Origin: Modicisalibacter coralii
GTDB lineage: Bacteria; Pseudomonadota; Gammaproteobacteria; Pseudomonadales; Halomonadaceae
Reading direction: 5' to 3'
Assembly (NCBI RefSeq): GCF_004117855.1
Contig: NZ_QWBW01000008.1
Location: 124,001 to 188,000, forward strand
DNA: 64,000 nt
Below, piece by piece: positions 36,741-46,857 of this stretch; positions within the stretch are counted from its first letter, which is position 1, and each line of letters opens with the position of its first letter. The notes under the pieces were generated by a model. It made no database searches. It was not told the DNA's origin and saw only the letters and a program-made list of their open reading frames with translations. The translations under genes were made by a program, and so were the position numbers.

Positions 36741-37409
36741 ATGGCACGCGAGCCACGGGTGATCGAACCCGCTAACGGGCAGGCGGCGGACGCCGCGCTG
36801 ATTCTGCTGCACGGCCTGGGGGCCGACGGCAGCGACTTCGAACCGCTGGTGCCGGCGCTCGGCCTGCCGCGCGAGCTGGCCCTGCGGGTCGTCCTGCCGC
36901 ACGCCCCGGTCCGGGCGGTGACCGTCAACGGCGGCATGCGCATGCCGGCCTGGTACGACATCCTCGAGATGGACCTGTCGCGCAAGATCGACGTCGAGCA
37001 GCTCGAGGCCTCGGCGGCGACCGTGCAGGCCCTGATCGATGCCCAGCGCGAGGCGGGCATCGACAGCCGGCGGATCGTGATCGCCGGCTTCTCCCAGGGC
37101 GGGGCGGTCGCCTATCAGGCGGCGTTGACCTATCCGCACCGGCTCGCCGGCCTGCTGGCGATGTCCACCTACTTCGCCACCGGTGACACGCTCGACGTCG
37201 CCGAGGCCAATCGCGACCTGGCGGTCGAGGTGCACCACGGCACCTTCGATCCGATCGTTCCCGAATCGCTGGGGCGGGCCGGCTACGAGCGGGCGCGTGA
37301 GCTGGGCCTGCCGGCGCACTATCGCAGCTACCCGATGGCCCATGCCCTGTGCCCGCAGCAGATCGCCGATATCGGCGGCTGGCTGAAGCGGCGCCTGCCC
37401 ACCGCCTGA
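36741..37409 (+). CDS. carboxylesterase/phospholipase-family alpha/beta hydrolase
   Basis: 222 residues with the compact hydrolase fold. ILLHGLGADGSDFEPLVPAL forms the oxyanion region. Ser in GFSQGG, Asp in HGTFDPIVP and His in YPMAHALCP form the triad. Such enzymes (EstB type) hydrolyse short-chain esters and lysophospholipids. The start is placed at 36741 after GAGGAGA; a longer frame from 36699 is possible but has no ribosome-binding site. No operon partner. Confidence 0.9.
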   Translation: MAREPRVIEPANGQAADAALILLHGLGADGSDFEPLVPALGLPRELALRVVLPHAPVRAVTVNGGMRMPAWYDILEMDLSRKIDVEQLEASAATVQALIDAQREAGIDSRRIVIAGFSQGGAVAYQAALTYPHRLAGLLAMSTYFATGDTLDVAEANRDLAVEVHHGTFDPIVPESLGRAGYERARELGLPAHYRSYPMAHALCPQQIADIGGWLKRRLPTA

Positions 37410-37442
37410 TCGCGTTCTTGTGCGGCGGGCGACGGCTCTGTT

Positions 37443-38423
37443 CTATTCCAGGCTGCCCTTGAGCTGATCGAGATCCGCCTTCGAGGGCAGCGACGCATAG
37501 GCCCCGGGGCGGGTCACGGCGTGAGCGCCGCAGCGACAGGCCACGTCCACCGCCCGTTCGAGACGCGGCGTGTCGTCGCACCAGGCGGCGAACGCACCGG
37601 CATCGACGTCGTCTTCGGCGAGCATGGCGAGCAGCCCGCCGATGAAGGCATCGCCGCCGGCGGTGGTATCCACGGCCCGGACCGCCGGCGGCGTGACCGT
37701 GAGCCGCTGATTGAGCCGGTGAACCTCCACGGGCGCGGCGCCGTCGGTGATCACGATCAGCTTCACCCCGGCGGCGAAGCGTTGATTGAGCCAGGCGTCC
37801 ACCGGATGATCGCCACGCAGCGCCTCGACCTCGTCCCGCGAGAGCTTGAGCAGGTCGGCGCGATCGAGCAGCGCCGTGGCCAGGCCGATATCCACCTGGC
37901 CCTCGGGCCACAGGTTGTGGCGCAGATTGGCGTCGACACTGACCAGGCTGCCCGAGCGCCGCGCGATGTCGGCCAGCGCCAGGGTGGTCTCGGCGATCGC
38001 CTCTTCGGTGAGGCTGTTGCTGCACAGGTGGACGATCGCCGGCTCGGCGAAGATCCCCGCCGGCAGGTGCTCGAGGCGATATAGCAGATCGGCGGCGGGC
38101 GGACGGTAGAAATCGAAGGTCCGCTCGCCGTCGGCGTCGCGGGAGACGAAGGCCAGGGCGGTGCGGGCCTCCGTCGTCACCCTCACGCCCGAGGTGTCGA
38201 CGCCGTGGCTGGCCATCTCGGCGGTCAGCAGGCGGCCGAAGCGGTCGTCGCCGACCATGCCCAGGAAGTGGCTTTCCACGCCGAGCCTGGCACAGGCCAC
38301 GGCGACGTTGGCCGGCGCGCCGCCGGCATAGGGCGTGAAGGTCTCCGTGCCGCCGGTGTCGTCGCCGAGCCGGCTGGAGAGCATGTCGACGAGTGCTTCG
38401 CCGAAGGCGATGACGGGAATCAT
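37443..38423 (-). CDS. PfkB-family carbohydrate kinase, probable fructokinase
   Basis: 326 residues. GGAPANVAVACARLG near the start and DTTAGGDAFIGG near residue 250 are the PfkB signatures; the Asp of the second is the catalytic base. Related proteins are fructokinases, and the next gene upstream is pgi, so fructose to fructose 6-phosphate to glucose 6-phosphate is the likely route. Its start overlaps the pgi stop by 4 nt, so the two are one transcriptional unit. The substrate is inferred from context. Confidence 0.9.
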   Translation of the reverse strand: MIPVIAFGEALVDMLSSRLGDDTGGTETFTPYAGGAPANVAVACARLGVESHFLGMVGDDRFGRLLTAEMASHGVDTSGVRVTTEARTALAFVSRDADGERTFDFYRPPAADLLYRLEHLPAGIFAEPAIVHLCSNSLTEEAIAETTLALADIARRSGSLVSVDANLRHNLWPEGQVDIGLATALLDRADLLKLSRDEVEALRGDHPVDAWLNQRFAAGVKLIVITDGAAPVEVHRLNQRLTVTPPAVRAVDTTAGGDAFIGGLLAMLAEDDVDAGAFAAWCDDTPRLERAVDVACRCGAHAVTRPGAYASLPSKADLDQLKGSLE

Positions 38424-40093
38424 GAACGCTTTCCCTGAGTGGTGGATTGGCTCTTGCCCTTGCCCCGGCCTTCACGCTTGGCGGCGGTGGTGTCGCCGCC
38501 CTGGTTGCCGGGGAAGTGCTGACGGACCAGGGCCAGCAGGCCCTGGGTCGAGGCGTCGAAATCCTGGACCCGCTCGTCGATGCGCTCGCTGATCTCGCCG
38601 GCGATGCGCTTGCCGAGCTGGACGCCCCACTGGTCGAAGGAGTTGATGTTCCAGATCACCCCCTGGACGAACACCTTGTGCTCGTAGAGCGCGATCAGCG
38701 CGCCGAGGTTGCGCGGCGTCAGCTCGTCGAGCAACAGGGTGCTCGACGGGCGGTTGCCCGGGCAGCTGTAGGGGTCGAGCTGGCTGCCCTGCTGGCTGCC
38801 CTCCATGAAGGCGTTGGCCTGGGCCAGCATGTTGGTGAGCAGGGCGAAGTGGTGCTCCTCCATGCCCTCGTCGGGCTTGAGCGAGGCGATGAAGTCGATC
38901 GGCACGTAGCGGGTGCCCTGGTGGAGCAACTGGAAGAAGGCGTGCTGGCCGTTGGAGCCGGTCTGGCCCCAGACGATCGGCCCGGTCTTGTAGTCGACCG
39001 GGTGGCCGAAGATGTCCACCGACTTGCCGTTGGACTCCATGTCGAGCTGCTGGAGGAAGGCCGGCAACTGATGCAGGGCCTGATCGTAGGGCACGATGGC
39101 GTGGGTCTCGGCACCGTGGAAGTTGATGTACCAGATGCCGATCAGCGCCATCAGTACCGGCATGTTGCGGTCGTTGGGCGCCTCGATGAAGTGGCGGTCC
39201 ATCTCGTAGGCGCCCTCGAGCAGCTCCATGAAGCCGTCGAAGCCGATCGACAGGGCGATGGGCAGGCCGATCGACGACCACATCGAATAGCGCCCGCCGA
39301 CCCAGGCCCAGAACTCGAAGACGTTCTCCTCGCGGATGCCGAATTCCATGGCCGCCTTGCGGTTGGTGGAAGCGGCGATGAAATGGGCGCCGACGTCGGC
39401 GTCCTCGCCGGCGTTGTCGAGGAACCAGCGCCGCGCGGTCTTGGCGTTGAGCAGCGTCTCCTGGGTGGAGAAGGTCTTGGTCGAGACGATGAACAGCGTG
39501 GTCGCCGGGTCGAGCCGGCGCAGGACCTTCTGGATGTGGGCGCCGTCGACGTTGGAGACGAAGTGGAAGTTGAGGTCCTGGTTGCGATACTCGAGCAGGG
39601 CCCGGCAGGCCATGTTGGGCCCCAGGTCCGAACCGCCGATGCCGATGTTGACCACGTCCTTGATGCGCTTGCCGCTGTAACCCTGCCAGCTGCCGTCGCG
39701 CACGGCCTCGGAGAAGGCGCGGATCTGCTCGCGGGTACGCTTGATCTCGGGCATCACGTCCTTGCCGTCGACCATCAGCGGGGCGTCACCCTGGTTGCGC
39801 AGGGCGGTATGCAGCACCGGGCGGTTCTCGGTGACGTTGATGATGTCGCCGGAGAACATCTGCGCGCGACGCTGTACCAGCGCCGAGTGATCGGCGAGTT
39901 CGAGCAGCTTGTCCAGCACCGTGTCCGAGATGTGGTGCTTGGAGTAGTCGAGGAACAGCCCCCCGACACGCAGGCTCATCTTGTCGAAGCGCGCCGGATC
40001 GGCGCTGAAATAATCGCGGATGCGGTCGTTGGCGGTTTCCCGGTGGAGCGTCTCGAGGGCCTGCCAGGTGACGCTGCGGGTGAGTTGGAACAT
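38420..40093 (-). CDS. pgi: glucose-6-phosphate isomerase
   Basis: 557 residues, close to the 549 of E. coli. Family segments are NIGIGGSDLGPNMACRAL, STKTFSTQETLLNAKTAR and GRYSMWSSIGLP. The C-terminal region PFDQWGVQLGK-like (FDQWGVQLGKRIAGEI) contains the catalytic Lys. It interconverts glucose 6-phosphate and fructose 6-phosphate. The start is the ATG of MFQLTRSV, with GAGGA upstream; the ORF extends further upstream, but that part overlaps an inverted repeat (40135-40174) and is not coding. A Lys/Gly/Arg-rich tail of about 25 residues is unusual. Confidence 0.95.
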   Translation of the reverse strand: MFQLTRSVTWQALETLHRETANDRIRDYFSADPARFDKMSLRVGGLFLDYSKHHISDTVLDKLLELADHSALVQRRAQMFSGDIINVTENRPVLHTALRNQGDAPLMVDGKDVMPEIKRTREQIRAFSEAVRDGSWQGYSGKRIKDVVNIGIGGSDLGPNMACRALLEYRNQDLNFHFVSNVDGAHIQKVLRRLDPATTLFIVSTKTFSTQETLLNAKTARRWFLDNAGEDADVGAHFIAASTNRKAAMEFGIREENVFEFWAWVGGRYSMWSSIGLPIALSIGFDGFMELLEGAYEMDRHFIEAPNDRNMPVLMALIGIWYINFHGAETHAIVPYDQALHQLPAFLQQLDMESNGKSVDIFGHPVDYKTGPIVWGQTGSNGQHAFFQLLHQGTRYVPIDFIASLKPDEGMEEHHFALLTNMLAQANAFMEGSQQGSQLDPYSCPGNRPSSTLLLDELTPRNLGALIALYEHKVFVQGVIWNINSFDQWGVQLGKRIAGEISERIDERVQDFDASTQGLLALVRQHFPGNQGGDTTAAKREGRGKGKSQSTTQGKRS

Positions 40094-40134
40094 GGGGGGC
40101 GTGTCCTCTTGTTGTCCGTTTTGCTTGCTGGGCC

Positions 40135-40174
40135 TTGTACGAAAACTGTCTGCGCTCGTCGCCTTTTCGTACAA
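40135..40174. promoter_or_regulatory. perfect 11-bp inverted repeat upstream of pgi
   Basis: TTGTACGAAAA at 40135-40145 and TTTTCGTACAA at 40164-40174 are perfect inverted copies, 18 bp apart. They lie 42-81 bp upstream of the pgi start. The spacing between half-site centres (29 bp) fits a regulator that contacts two widely spaced sites, or a looped structure. No regulator gene is adjacent. Confidence 0.6.
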
Positions 40175-40300
40175 ACCCTGGATGAATCGTGTCACCCGAT
40201 CTTCTCAGAGGGCCTGACGCTTGTCACCGGGCGCTCGCCGGCTGCGCCGAGCCTGTGGCCTCGTGCCACCTGGCCGTCACCGCCACCGGGCGCCGAGGGG

Positions 40301-41176
40301 TCATGCCACGCGCTGCCCGCGGGATTCCTCGAGCAGGGCGAACCAGGTGGCACGATCGATGGCATGGCTGCCATCCGCGGCCAGCTCGCGGATGCGCGAC
40401 TCGCGCAGGGTGCCGATCACCGGTACCGGGCCGCCGGGTATCCGGCGCAGCCAGGCCAGTGCCAGTCCGGCGCGGCTGACCTGATACTCCTCGGCGAGTC
40501 GGGTCAGCGAATCGCCCAGCACGTCCTCGAAGACCGTGCCGCCCCCCAGCGGCGACCAGGCCAGGGGCCGCTGGCCGTCGTGAAGGACGGCATCGTAGCG
40601 GCCGTCGAACAGCGGTTCGGCGTGAGCCAGAGAGAGTTCCAGCTGATGGGCCACCAGCGGGTGGCGCATGGCGTCCTGCAGGCGCCGCCACTGCTCGGGG
40701 AGGAAGTTGGAGACCCCCACGGCGCCGACCTTGCCGCTGTCGATGGCGTCGTCCAGGGCCGCGGCGGTGGCCTCGACCTCGATCAGCGGGTCGGGGCGGT
40801 GGAGCAGGAAGTGATCCAGACGCGCGACGTTCAGCCGCGACAGTGCGGCGTCGATGGCCGCCTTCAGATACGCCGGCGAGGTGTCGTAGTGCTTGACGCC
40901 GTGACCGGAGTCGTCGAGCTGGGGCAGCACGATGTCGGCCTTGGTCACCACGCGGACCCGGGCGGCCAGCGCCGGGCGGGCGCGCAGCGCCTCGCCGAAG
41001 CGTGTCTCGCCGGCGCCCTTGCCATAGATGTCGGCGTGGTCGAACCAGTGGAGCCCCTCGTCGAGGCGTGCCTCGATCCAGTCGGCCAGCCGCGCCGGGG
41101 TGTTCAGGGTATGGGCCTCGTGGAGGCGCATCATGCCCAGCAGGAAGGGCACGTCGAAATCCAGGGAATCGCTCAT
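40301..41176 (-). CDS. aldo/keto reductase
   Basis: 291 residues. The expected tetrad is visible: Asp and Tyr in FDHADIYGKG, Lys in VVTKADI and His in FLLHRPD. KVGAVGVSNFLPEQW is a family signature. It reduces a carbonyl with NADPH; the substrate is unknown. It is the fourth gene in a chain of ATGA overlaps (edd, glk, mutarotase, this gene), so it is made with the Entner-Doudoroff enzymes. It resembles the YdhF type of aldo/keto reductase. Confidence 0.88.
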   Translation of the reverse strand: MSDSLDFDVPFLLGMMRLHEAHTLNTPARLADWIEARLDEGLHWFDHADIYGKGAGETRFGEALRARPALAARVRVVTKADIVLPQLDDSGHGVKHYDTSPAYLKAAIDAALSRLNVARLDHFLLHRPDPLIEVEATAAALDDAIDSGKVGAVGVSNFLPEQWRRLQDAMRHPLVAHQLELSLAHAEPLFDGRYDAVLHDGQRPLAWSPLGGGTVFEDVLGDSLTRLAEEYQVSRAGLALAWLRRIPGGPVPVIGTLRESRIRELAADGSHAIDRATWFALLEESRGQRVA

Positions 41177-42060
41177 CGGGCGGTCTCGTCGCGGCTGATC
41201 GTGGTCGCCAGCAGATGCTGGGCACCGGGCACCAGCCATACCGGGTCGAGGCGCGTGCAGGCCGCCTCGACGCAGACGAAACGGTGGCCGGCCTCGCCGG
41301 GTACGTCGTCGGGGGGTGCGTCGTCGGGCTGCCAGACCACCGTCGAATCGCTGCCCTGCTTGGCGATGCGCAGGCGGCGCCGGCCGTCGTCGAGGACCGT
41401 CTCGCGGTTGGACTGGTAGATGCGATCGACCGCGCCGCGGATGCCCAGTTCGCCCTGCTGGACGTGCTCGGCGAAGTCCTCGAGCTTGTCCAGGTAGCGC
41501 GCCCCGGCGAGCCCCTCGACCCGACAGGCATGGCTGTGGGCGACGGCGAAATAGCTGTGCAGGGCGGCGGTCAGCTTGACCGGCGTCTCGCCGCGATGCT
41601 CGGTGATCAGTTCGACCTGCAGGCGCTGGGCGTTGGCGCGGATCACCGCACGCGGCACGAGTTGGCTGTGCAGGCGCTCGACGGGGGAGAGGTGCACCTC
41701 GACGCCTTCGGCGTGCTCGTCGGCGGCGTCGAGCCGCCACTCGGCCTTGCGCGCCGGACCGTGCATCGGTCCCGAGTGGTCCGGCGACTCGTCGGCGAAA
41801 CGCTCGTCGGCGAACCACGGCCAGCACAGCGGAATGCCGCCGCGAATCGCCCCGGGCAGGTCCTGGGGCGTGGGGGTCACCCACAGCCAATCGTCGACCG
41901 ATTCGCCGGCCGGACGATAATGAAGCACCTGGGCGCCCTGCAACGACACCGCCAGCTCCCCCCAGGGCTCGTTGGCCAGCCATACCTCGCGGCCGGCCCA
42001 CTCGGCGCGGCGCTGGCCGTGGGTCGCGTCGAGCAACTCGCGCAGGGATGCCGGAATCAT
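41173..42060 (-). CDS. D-hexose-6-phosphate mutarotase
   Basis: 295 residues of the aldose-1-epimerase superfamily, YeaD branch. GGIPLCWPWF, HGPARKAEWRL and ALHSYFAVA with the His and Glu of the active site are visible. It interconverts alpha and beta forms of hexose 6-phosphates. Placement between glk and the aldo/keto reductase, with 4-nt overlaps on both sides, fits a role in glucose use. Confidence 0.9.
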   Translation of the reverse strand: MIPASLRELLDATHGQRRAEWAGREVWLANEPWGELAVSLQGAQVLHYRPAGESVDDWLWVTPTPQDLPGAIRGGIPLCWPWFADERFADESPDHSGPMHGPARKAEWRLDAADEHAEGVEVHLSPVERLHSQLVPRAVIRANAQRLQVELITEHRGETPVKLTAALHSYFAVAHSHACRVEGLAGARYLDKLEDFAEHVQQGELGIRGAVDRIYQSNRETVLDDGRRRLRIAKQGSDSTVVWQPDDAPPDDVPGEAGHRFVCVEAACTRLDPVWLVPGAQHLLATTISRDETAR

Positions 42061-43025
42061 GTCACCTCCTCGTTGTGCAATGCCTCGCAGGCGCCCAGCA
42101 GCCCCGTCCAGGGTGCCGTGACCACCCACACCGGAATGTCGGCATTGTAAGCGCTCATGCGGCCCTTGTCGGCAAAGGCGCGGCGGAAGTCGCTGTCCGG
42201 CAGCCAGTCGAGCAGGCGCGGCACGATCCCGCCGCACAGGTAGACGCCGCCACGCGCGCCCAGGGTCAGGGCCGCGTCGCCGCAGACGTCACCCAGTATC
42301 TTGAGAAAGCGCAGCACGCTGGCCTCGGCCAGGCTCTCGCCGTCCCGCGCCGCCTGGGTGACCTGAGCGGGGCTGTCGAAGCGCGTTTCCGCGCCCTGCA
42401 GTCGGGCGAAGGCGTGATACAGGTCGAGCAGCCCCTGGCCGCAGAGCAGGCGTTCCACCGAGACGCGCCCGTAGCAGTCGCGGAAGTAGGGCAGCAGTTG
42501 CTGTTCGACGGCATCGGTGGGCGCGAAGGTCACGTGGCCCCCCTCGGTGGACAGCGGAATCCAGGCGTGACGGCCGGGGAAGAGGCCGGCCACGCCCAGC
42601 CCGGTGCCGGGGCCGATCACCAGGCAGGCACGATGCGCCTCGGCCTCGCCGCTGCCCACCGGGACCAGGTCGTCGGCGGCGACATGGGGGACGCCGAGGG
42701 CCTGGGCGGTGAAGTCGTTGATCACCTTGAACAGGGTCAGGTCCAGCGCCGCCTGGACCTGGCGCTTGGAGAAGCGCCAGGCGTTGTTGGTCATACGCAC
42801 TTCGTCGTCGTGGACCGGGCAGGCGAAGGCCAGACAGGCCTCCTGCGGCACGGACGCGTCGCTCACCCCGGCCGCCTCGAGGTAGGCGTGGATCGCCGCC
42901 TCGAGGGTCGGGTAGTCGGCGCAGGCCAGGGTACGGATCTCGTAGGGCGCGAAATCCCCCGGCCGCACCAGGGCGAAGCGGGCGTTGGTACCACCGATGT
43001 CACCGATCAGGGCCGGACGGCTCAT
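42057..43025 (-). CDS. glk: glucokinase
   Basis: 322 residues, almost the length of E. coli Glk (321). [13 protein letters not shown] binds ATP phosphate, [17 protein letters not shown] holds the sugar-binding Asn and Asp region, and [14 protein letters not shown] is the second phosphate loop. It phosphorylates glucose with ATP. It overlaps edd upstream and the mutarotase downstream by 4 nt each, so the four genes are tightly coupled. Confidence 0.95.
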   Translation of the reverse strand: MSRPALIGDIGGTNARFALVRPGDFAPYEIRTLACADYPTLEAAIHAYLEAAGVSDASVPQEACLAFACPVHDDEVRMTNNAWRFSKRQVQAALDLTLFKVINDFTAQALGVPHVAADDLVPVGSGEAEAHRACLVIGPGTGLGVAGLFPGRHAWIPLSTEGGHVTFAPTDAVEQQLLPYFRDCYGRVSVERLLCGQGLLDLYHAFARLQGAETRFDSPAQVTQAARDGESLAEASVLRFLKILGDVCGDAALTLGARGGVYLCGGIVPRLLDWLPDSDFRRAFADKGRMSAYNADIPVWVVTAPWTGLLGACEALHNEEVT

Positions 43026-44875
43026 GCCTGCCGATCCCCGTCGACGTCGCGGGCCTCGAAACCGCCGAAGGTCGCCGCGCCTTCCTCGGCGCCGCCGACC
43101 AGGCTGCGGAAGCCGGCGAACAGCTCACGACCCATGCCGTAGCGGTAGGTCTCGATGTCGGTGGTGGCCAGCTCGCGGGCCTGCCATTCGGCATCGTCGA
43201 CCAGCGCCCTGAGTTCGCCGCGTTCGGGGTCGAGGCGCACCACGTCGCCGTCGCGCAGCCGCGCGAGCGGGCCGCCGTCGTAGGCCTCCGGGGTTACGTG
43301 GATCGCCGCCGGGACCTTGCCCGAGGCGCCGGACATGCGCCCGTCGGTGACCAGCGCGACCTTGTAGCCGCGATCCTGGAGCACGCCCAGATAGGGGGTG
43401 AGCTTGTGCAGTTCGGGCATGCCGTTGGCGCGCGGGCCCTGGAAGCGCACGACGACGACCACGTCGCGGTCGAGCTCACCGGCGTCGAAGGCGTCCTTGA
43501 GCTCGTTCTGGTCGCTGAACAGGCGTACCGGGGCCTCGACGCGACGGTGCTCGGGCTGAACCGCGGAGATCTTGATCACCCCCCGGCCCAGATTGCCGTC
43601 GAGCACCGCCAGCCCGCCGGTGGGCGAGAACGGGTCGCTGACCGGGCGCAGCACGTCGCGGTCCATGCTCTCGGTGGGGCCGTCGCGCCACACCAGCTCG
43701 CCGTCCTCGAGGAACGGCTCCTTGGTGTAGTCGGAGAGGTCGCCGCCGAACACGCTGGGCACGTCGCGATGGAGCAGCCCGGCGTCGAGCAGCTCGCGCA
43801 TCAGGAAGCTCATGCCTCCGGCGGCCTGGAAGTGGTTCACGTCGGCCTGCCCGTTGGGGTAGATGCGGGTCATGCTGGGCACCACCGCCGAGAGTTCGGC
43901 GAAGTCGTCCCAGGTGATGGTCAGCCCGGCGGCGCCGGCCATGGCGACCAGGTGCAGGGTGTGGTTGGTCGAGCCGCCGGAGGCCAGCAGGCCGACCATG
44001 GCGTTGACGATCGCCTTCTCGTCGATCTGCTGCCAGAACGGCCGGTAGTTGCCGCCCGGTTCGCTGTTGCGGATCGACTGCTCGGCGGCGTAGCGGGTCA
44101 GCGCCTCGCGCAGCGGGGTGCCGGGGTTGACGAAGGAGGCGCCCGGCAGGTGCAGGCCCATCATCTCCATCATCAACTGGTTGGAGTTGGCGGTACCGTA
44201 GAAGGTGCAGGTGCCGGGGCTGTGGTAGGACTCCGACTCGGCCTCGAGCAGCTCGGCGCGGCCCACCTTGCCTTCGGCGTAGAGCTGGCGGACACGGGCC
44301 TTCTCCTTGTTGGGCAGGCCGCTGGTCATCGGTCCGCCGGGGACGAAGATCGCCGGCAGGTGGCCGAAGCGCGCCGCACCGATGAACAGCCCCGGGACGA
44401 TCTTGTCGCAGATGCCCAGGTACAGGGCGGCGTCGAACATGTTGTGCGACAGCGCCACCGCGGTGGCCATGGCGATCACGTCGCGGGAGAACAGCGACAG
44501 CTCCATGCCCGGCTGACCCTGGGTCACGCCGTCGCACATCGCCGGCACCCCGCCGGCGAACTGGGCGGTGGAGCCCATCTGACGGGCGGCGTCCTTGATG
44601 ATGTCGGGAAAGGGGCCGAGCGGCTGATGCGCGGAGAGCATGTCGTTATATGACGAAACGATCCCCAGGTTGGCGCTGTTCATCAGCTTGAGCCGATTCT
44701 TATCCTGGCTGCCGCAGGCGGCGAAGCCGTGGGCCAGATTGCCGCAGGACAGTTCGCCGCGATGCACGCCGTGACGGTGCTGTTCCTGCATGTGTCGCTC
44801 GTATTCGGCGCGGCGCGGGGCCGAACGTTCGCGAATGCGCCGGGTGACGCTGGAGACGGTGTCGTGGACAGCCAT
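43022..44875 (-). CDS. edd: 6-phosphogluconate dehydratase
   Basis: 617 residues of the IlvD/Edd family (E. coli Edd 603). It dehydrates 6-phosphogluconate to KDPG in the Entner-Doudoroff pathway and holds a 4Fe-4S cluster. Characteristic parts are [59 protein letters not shown] and [17 protein letters not shown]. It is first in the edd-glk-mutarotase-aldo/keto reductase operon and divergent from gapA. KDPG aldolase (eda), zwf and pgl are absent from the window. A palindrome at 44914-44923 lies 38 bp upstream of its start. Confidence 0.96.
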   Translation of the reverse strand: MAVHDTVSSVTRRIRERSAPRRAEYERHMQEQHRHGVHRGELSCGNLAHGFAACGSQDKNRLKLMNSANLGIVSSYNDMLSAHQPLGPFPDIIKDAARQMGSTAQFAGGVPAMCDGVTQGQPGMELSLFSRDVIAMATAVALSHNMFDAALYLGICDKIVPGLFIGAARFGHLPAIFVPGGPMTSGLPNKEKARVRQLYAEGKVGRAELLEAESESYHSPGTCTFYGTANSNQLMMEMMGLHLPGASFVNPGTPLREALTRYAAEQSIRNSEPGGNYRPFWQQIDEKAIVNAMVGLLASGGSTNHTLHLVAMAGAAGLTITWDDFAELSAVVPSMTRIYPNGQADVNHFQAAGGMSFLMRELLDAGLLHRDVPSVFGGDLSDYTKEPFLEDGELVWRDGPTESMDRDVLRPVSDPFSPTGGLAVLDGNLGRGVIKISAVQPEHRRVEAPVRLFSDQNELKDAFDAGELDRDVVVVVRFQGPRANGMPELHKLTPYLGVLQDRGYKVALVTDGRMSGASGKVPAAIHVTPEAYDGGPLARLRDGDVVRLDPERGELRALVDDAEWQARELATTDIETYRYGMGRELFAGFRSLVGGAEEGAATFGGFEARDVDGDRQA

Positions 44876-44908
44876 GGCAACCTCTTGTCACGGTCGGGGG
44901 TGTGAGTA

Positions 44909-44929
44909 TGTGTGTAAATTTACCAAAAA
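44909..44929. promoter_or_regulatory. HexR-like palindrome in the edd-gapA divergent promoter
   Basis: GTAAATTTAC at 44914-44923 is a perfect palindrome inside TGTGTAAATTTACCAAA. It is AT-rich and lies between edd and gapA. HexR controls these same genes in Pseudomonas and Shewanella and binds similar TGTAAT-type palindromes, so HexR control is plausible. No hexR gene is in the window. Confidence 0.5.
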
Positions 44930-45077
44930 AATTACTTGAACGTCGTCATCCTTTGGGCCAAATTGTGGCTAAAGCGTAGGATTATTTCATCGTGGTTGCC
45001 TCCCGGGCCGGCCTCCTCCGGCAGCGGGCATGCGGCCGCGTATCGGGTTCACGTCAGTCGTATCGAAGGAGGCCACC

Positions 45078-46079
45078 ATGACCTTGCGTGTCGCCATCAA
45101 CGGGTTCGGACGTATCGGTCGCAACGTGCTGCGGGCGCTGTATGAGAACGGCTATCGGGATCGCATCCAGGTGGTCGCCATCAACGATCTGGGCGATCCG
45201 GCGCTCAACGCCCATCTGCTCAAGCATGATAGCGTGCATGGCCGTTTCTCTCCGGAAGTGGGCCACGACGACGAATCGCTGAGCGTGGGCGAGGACCGCA
45301 TCGCCACCTTCGCCCAGCGCGATCCCGCGCAACTGCCCTGGGCGTCGCTCGAGATCGATCTGGTCATGGAGTGCACCGGGCTGTTCACCAAGCGCGAGGC
45401 CGCCGCCAAGCATCTGCAGGCCGGCGCGCAGCGGGTGTTGATCTCGGCGCCCAGCCCGGATGCCGATGCCACCGTGGTCTATGGGGTCAACGACGATGTG
45501 CTGACCGGCGAGCATCGGGTGGTCTCCAATGCCTCGTGCACCACCAACTGCCTGGCGCCGGTGGCCAAGGTGCTCAACGATGCGGTGGGTATCGAAAACG
45601 GCCTGATGACCACCGTGCATGCCTACACCAACGACCAGAATCTCTCGGACGTCTATCACAAGGATCCGTACCGGGCGCGCAGCGCCACGCAGTCGATGAT
45701 TCCCACCAAGACCGGCGCCGCGGCGGCGGTGGGGCTGGTGCTGCCGGAACTCGACGGCAAGCTCGACGGGCTGGCGGTGCGCATTCCGGTGATCAACGTC
45801 TCGCTGGTCGATCTGACCTTCACCGCCGGTCGCGACACGTCCAAGGAAGAGATCAACCGGTTGATGGAGCAGGCGGCCGCCGACTCGTCGGTGCTGGCGG
45901 TCAACGCCCAGCCGCTGGTGTCGATCGACTTCAATCACGACCCCAACTCGTCCACCTTCGACGCCAACCACACCCGCGTCAACGGGCGCCTGGTCAAGGT
46001 GATGGCGTGGTACGACAACGAGTGGGGCTTCTCCAACCGCATGCTGGACACCGCCCTGGCGATGCAGGCCGCCGCCTGA
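45078..46079 (+). CDS. gapA: glyceraldehyde-3-phosphate dehydrogenase, type I
   Basis: 333 residues. The NAD-binding [15 protein letters not shown] starts the chain. The catalytic Cys lies in [21 protein letters not shown] and RVPVINVS-like ([15 protein letters not shown]) segments follow, and [14 protein letters not shown] ends the domain. It oxidises glyceraldehyde 3-phosphate. The start ATG follows AAGGAGG at 5 nt. Divergence from the edd operon fits co-control of glucose catabolism. An intrinsic terminator lies at 46199-46222. Confidence 0.96.
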   Translation: MTLRVAINGFGRIGRNVLRALYENGYRDRIQVVAINDLGDPALNAHLLKHDSVHGRFSPEVGHDDESLSVGEDRIATFAQRDPAQLPWASLEIDLVMECTGLFTKREAAAKHLQAGAQRVLISAPSPDADATVVYGVNDDVLTGEHRVVSNASCTTNCLAPVAKVLNDAVGIENGLMTTVHAYTNDQNLSDVYHKDPYRARSATQSMIPTKTGAAAAVGLVLPELDGKLDGLAVRIPVINVSLVDLTFTAGRDTSKEEINRLMEQAAADSSVLAVNAQPLVSIDFNHDPNSSTFDANHTRVNGRLVKVMAWYDNEWGFSNRMLDTALAMQAAA

Positions 46080-46198
46080 GGGGTGTCCCACCGGGTGTGG
46101 TGGCGCGCCGGTGAAAACGCTTCGCGCACTCACGGCTCCGCACGGAATGTTGCGCCGCCGCGCCGCCACCTTCCATGACTTGAGCTAGCGAGTGCTTG

Positions 46199-46222
46199 GG
46201 GTGCCTTTGGGCACCCTTTTTT
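46199..46222 (+). terminator. rho-independent terminator of gapA
   Basis: GGGTGCC and GGCACCC pair around TTTG and are followed by TTTTTT. It is 120 nt after the gapA stop. The rest of the 361-bp gap to the next gene shows no further feature apart from a possible promoter near 46270-46430. Confidence 0.85.
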
Positions 46223-46440
46223 CTTGCGCTGTCTCATGCTTTCGGCGGATTGCGGGGCGGCTTTCTTCAGCAGTGGTCGGCACAGCTGCTAGGCTTTTCT
46301 CGATCCATGGGCGCAAGAACCACCCCGACGACCACGCGTCTTTGCTGATACACTTGGGTCGGAAGCTTCCATTCACCCGGCGGAAGGCGGTGGGCGTGTG
46401 CCCGGTACCGTCTCGGCCATGACGACTGTGTACCAGGACC

Positions 46441-46794
46441 ATGCGTGACAGTGTTGCCCAGGCCCACCTGCTGATCGGTGCGACGCTGCGGGATCCGCAG
46501 CGCCAGCGCGAGGGGCGTGTCGTGGGCGTGGATCAGACCCGCGACGTACCGGCATTGTGGCTGGTATGGAGCGACCAGTCGAGGGCCGAGCGCGTGACCC
46601 TCAGCCGGTCCGAGTTGAGCCGCCTGGTCGAGGGCTGTGCTCCCCAGCAGCGCGCGGCTCCGGCGATCGATGACGATGGCGGGCGGCGTGCGAACGTCGC
46701 TGCCGGCGCCGACCGCGTGCGCCGTTCGAGGTCCGAGGTGCGGGGCGGGGCGTCCCCGGCCGCGGTGGCCTTGAAACGTACCGGCGGTGAGTGA
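46441..46794 (+). CDS. hypothetical protein (117 aa)
   Basis: A small cytosolic protein that I do not recognise. The first 60 residues look structured (LLIGATLRDPQRQREGRVVG, ALWLVWSDQSRAERVTLSRS). The rest is Arg/Ala/Gly-rich and low in complexity. The ATG follows ACCAGGACC, a weak ribosome-binding site. It ends 63 nt before the cyclase gene on the same strand. It may be a real accessory gene, but the C-terminal composition is close to that of chance reading frames in this GC-rich DNA. Confidence 0.4.
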   Translation: MRDSVAQAHLLIGATLRDPQRQREGRVVGVDQTRDVPALWLVWSDQSRAERVTLSRSELSRLVEGCAPQQRAAPAIDDDGGRRANVAAGADRVRRSRSEVRGGASPAAVALKRTGGE

Positions 46795-46857
46795 CCGGCC
46801 ACGCGGAGCGTGCGCCCCGGCGGTGTCCAGGGAATCGGAAGAGGGGGGACGGTGTGC

